Shown here: piece after piece, positions 13,685 through 15,053 of the stretch
Position numbering within the stretch: the stretch's first letter is position 1
How the letters are laid out: every line of letters begins with the position of its first letter
Assembly (NCBI GenBank): GCA_000436255.1
Contig: HF990808.1
Location: 831 to 15,883 of the forward strand
DNA: 15,053 nucleotides
Source of the DNA: Clostridium sp. CAG:1193
Lineage (GTDB): Bacteria; Bacillota_I; Bacilli_A; RF39; UBA660
Reading direction: 5' to 3'
Position numbers and translations under genes: made by a program
Notes under the pieces: generated by a model
The model's input: the letters and a program-made list of their open reading frames with translations, nothing else
Database searches by the model: none
What the model was told of the DNA's origin: nothing

Positions 13685-14310
13685 AAAAAGTACTTAATTA
13701 TATATTTGATGAAAATCCTATATTTGTTCTTGTTCTTGGACTTTGTTCACTTCTTGCAGTAACTACTACTTTTGAAAAATCATATATGATGGGACTAACT
13801 GTACTTGTAATACTTGTTATATCAAATTTTATAGTTTCATTAATAAGGAAATTAGTTAATGAAGAGATTAGAATACCAGTTTATATAATTGTTATATCTA
13901 CATTAGTAACAATAATTGAAATACTTTTAAGTAAATATAGTAAACCATTATATGATGCATTTGGTATATATTTACCTTTAATAGTAGTTAACTGTATTAT
14001 TTTAGGAAGAGCATTATCTTATGCTTCTTCTCATTCAGTTTTAAAAAGTATAGGTGATGGATTTAAAAACGGAGTAGGTTATTTATTTGCTATATCTATA
14101 ATTGGTTTATTAAGAGAGGTTTTAGGTAGTGGTACTATAACTATTATGGATAATATATCTAAAATAACAGGTTATAAAGAAGTAATTACAGTATTTAATA
14201 ATAATATACTTCCAAATAAGTTGTTTTTAACAAGTGGGGGAGCATTTATACTTCTTGGAATACTTATGGCGATAATTAATCATTTTAAAGGGGTGAATAA
14301 TAATGTTTAA
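13681..14310 (+). CDS. rnfE: Rnf complex membrane subunit E
   Basis: 209 aa from ATG 13681 (GGAGG at 13671-13675; the upstream ATG at 13669 would add MEDC and lies on that site). Six-helix membrane protein of the RnfE/NqrD family; with RnfA it forms the inverted pair that holds an intramembrane [2Fe-2S] cluster and the ion path. The cluster cysteines are visible: C22 in VLGLCSLLA and C105 in PLIVVNCIILGRA. Other family signs are GRALSYASSHS and SIGDGFKNGVGY. It is coupled to the micropeptide before it and overlaps rnfA by 8 nt. Confidence 0.93.
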   Translation: MKKVLNYIFDENPIFVLVLGLCSLLAVTTTFEKSYMMGLTVLVILVISNFIVSLIRKLVNEEIRIPVYIIVISTLVTIIEILLSKYSKPLYDAFGIYLPLIVVNCIILGRALSYASSHSVLKSIGDGFKNGVGYLFAISIIGLLREVLGSGTITIMDNISKITGYKEVITVFNNNILPNKLFLTSGGAFILLGILMAIINHFKGVNNNV

Positions 14311-14860
14311 AATATTTATATCATCTTTAATAGCTGAGAATATAATATTAACTAGGTTTTTAGGAATGTGTTCTTTTCTTGGTACGACAAACAAAGAAAA
14401 AAATGCAATTGGAATGGGATTATCTGTTTCATTTGTTATGATATCTTCTACTTTTATAACTTATTTAATAAATAAATATATACTTATTCCTACAAATAGT
14501 ACTTATTTACAGACTATTACTTATATTTTAGTTATCGCATGTTTTGTACAAATAACTGAACTTGTAATAAAAAAATATTTTAAGAAGCTATATAAATCTC
14601 TTGGTATATATTTACCACTTATAGCAACTAATTGTGCAGTATTTGGAGTAGTACTACTTAATAGTAAGATGAATTATACATTACTTGAATCTTTAGTAAA
14701 CACTTTAGGTAGTGCATTTGGATTTATAATTGTTACATATATTTTTGCAGGTAATAGATGTGTTCTTTCTAAAAAAGAAGTACCATCAGCATTTAAAGGT
14801 GTTCCAATTGCACTTGTTACTGCTGGAATTATGGCACTTATATTTGCGAGGTTAGCATAA
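14303..14860 (+). CDS. rnfA: Rnf complex membrane subunit A
   Basis: 185 aa, six helices, RnfA/NqrE family, partner of RnfE. It begins FISSLIAENIILTRFLGMCSFLG as expected, with cluster cysteine C23, and has the second one, C111, in IYLPLIATNCAVFGVVLL. The mirrored IYLPLI-x-NC motifs in RnfA and RnfE show their common origin. AAGGGGTGA precedes ATG 14303, which overlaps the rnfE stop. The C-terminal VPIALVTAGIMALIFARLA is typical. Confidence 0.95.
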   Translation: MFKIFISSLIAENIILTRFLGMCSFLGTTNKEKNAIGMGLSVSFVMISSTFITYLINKYILIPTNSTYLQTITYILVIACFVQITELVIKKYFKKLYKSLGIYLPLIATNCAVFGVVLLNSKMNYTLLESLVNTLGSAFGFIIVTYIFAGNRCVLSKKEVPSAFKGVPIALVTAGIMALIFARLA

Positions 14861-14861
14861 A

Positions 14862-14975
14862 ATGAGCTATATATTATTAGTTTTTCTTATAACATTTACA
14901 TTAATTTTATATAAAAAAAATAAAAATACTAAATATAAATGTGGTGCATGTAATAAGTGTGAGGTGAAAAAGTGA
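14862..14975 (+). CDS. 37-aa Cys-rich single-helix membrane protein between rnfA and rnfB
   Basis: ATG 14862 starts one base after the rnfA stop and the TGA overlaps the next start (GTGA at 14972-14975). The peptide is one hydrophobic helix (YILLVFLITFTLILY) followed by a basic stretch and KCGACNKCEVKK, a C-x2-C-x2-C motif on the cytoplasmic side by the positive-inside rule. It resembles FeoB-associated Cys-rich membrane proteins in layout. Its place between rnfA and rnfB suggests a small accessory part of the Rnf complex, perhaps in metal or Fe-S handling; that role is inference. It is not part of the standard Rnf gene set. Confidence 0.65.
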   Translation: MSYILLVFLITFTLILYKKNKNTKYKCGACNKCEVKK

Positions 14976-15053
14976 GTGGAGTTATATATTTTACTATAAT
15001 AGCATTTGTTCTTTCTTTAATAATTGTTATTTTAAATAATATATTTTTTAGTA
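14972..15053 (+). CDS. rnfB: Rnf complex subunit B, first 27 codons
   Basis: A frame open to the end of the window, starting at GTG 14972 (GAGGTGAAAAA directly before) and overlapping the previous stop as GTGA. It encodes one membrane helix (SGVIYFTIIAFVLSLIIVIL). RnfB begins with such an anchor before its Fe-S domains, and rnfB is the missing gene that normally follows rnfA, so the call rests on position and the anchor. The cluster-binding part lies beyond the window. Confidence 0.7.
   Translation, partial: MSGVIYFTIIAFVLSLIIVILNNIFFS

Noticed and set aside
1..15053. Mycoplasma-type code (TGA = Trp)
   Set aside because: TGA is the natural stop of rel, dtd, rnfC and others at exact operon overlaps, and Trp is encoded by TGG throughout.

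Overview
The window is very AT-rich, uses the standard bacterial code (TGA is a stop; Trp is TGG) and carries a Gram-positive, Bacilli-like gene set: a SpoIVFB-type protease, a SpoVB-type flippase, ComN, a long Rel protein, Dtd, YqeG and YqeH. The neighbourhood spoVB / comN / rel / dtd recalls the Bacillus arrangement. Together with an Rnf complex and BspA-type 25-residue-repeat surface proteins, this suggests an uncultured low-GC gut Firmicute (RF39/Erysipelotrichia-like). That assignment is inference.

Layout. 1-489: 3' end of a SpoIVFB-like M50 protease. 486-732: a stand-alone transcription unit for a structured RNA of about 210 nt that I cannot assign to a family. 793-1176: a hypothetical gene, convergent with a SpoVB-like flippase (1173-2468, minus). 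2626-5475: a rearranged surface-protein region. It holds a yebC gene that has lost its first ~100 codons exactly where a 40-bp promoter repeat ends, then a second copy of that promoter driving a type IV prepilin-like leader joined to BspA-type repeats. That fusion gene is now broken into two frames by a ~211/214-bp direct repeat. 5490-8755: the operon comN, rel, dtd and a truncated AI-2E-type permease. Its permease is cut off by a promoterless, headless piece of a second BspA-type gene (8750-9203). 9284-10880: yqeG-yqeH. 10925 to the end: rnfC, a rnfD fused to an RnfG-like FMN domain, a 29-aa membrane peptide, rnfE, rnfA, a 37-aa Cys-rich membrane peptide, and the first codons of rnfB, packed with stop/start overlaps.

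Most interesting points: (1) the pilin-BspA locus looks like a recombination-driven variable surface system, with a frame-breaking direct repeat whose loss would restore the fusion, a mosaic repeat array and a silent downstream fragment; (2) the Rel protein keeps its ppGpp synthetase residues but has lost key hydrolase residues; (3) the Rnf operon has an RnfD-RnfG fusion plus two tiny membrane proteins, one in the usual rnfG slot and one with a CxxCxxC motif between rnfA and rnfB. If the sequence comes from a metagenome, the two gene-breaking junctions (2665/2666 and about 8749/8750) need to be checked against assembly error.
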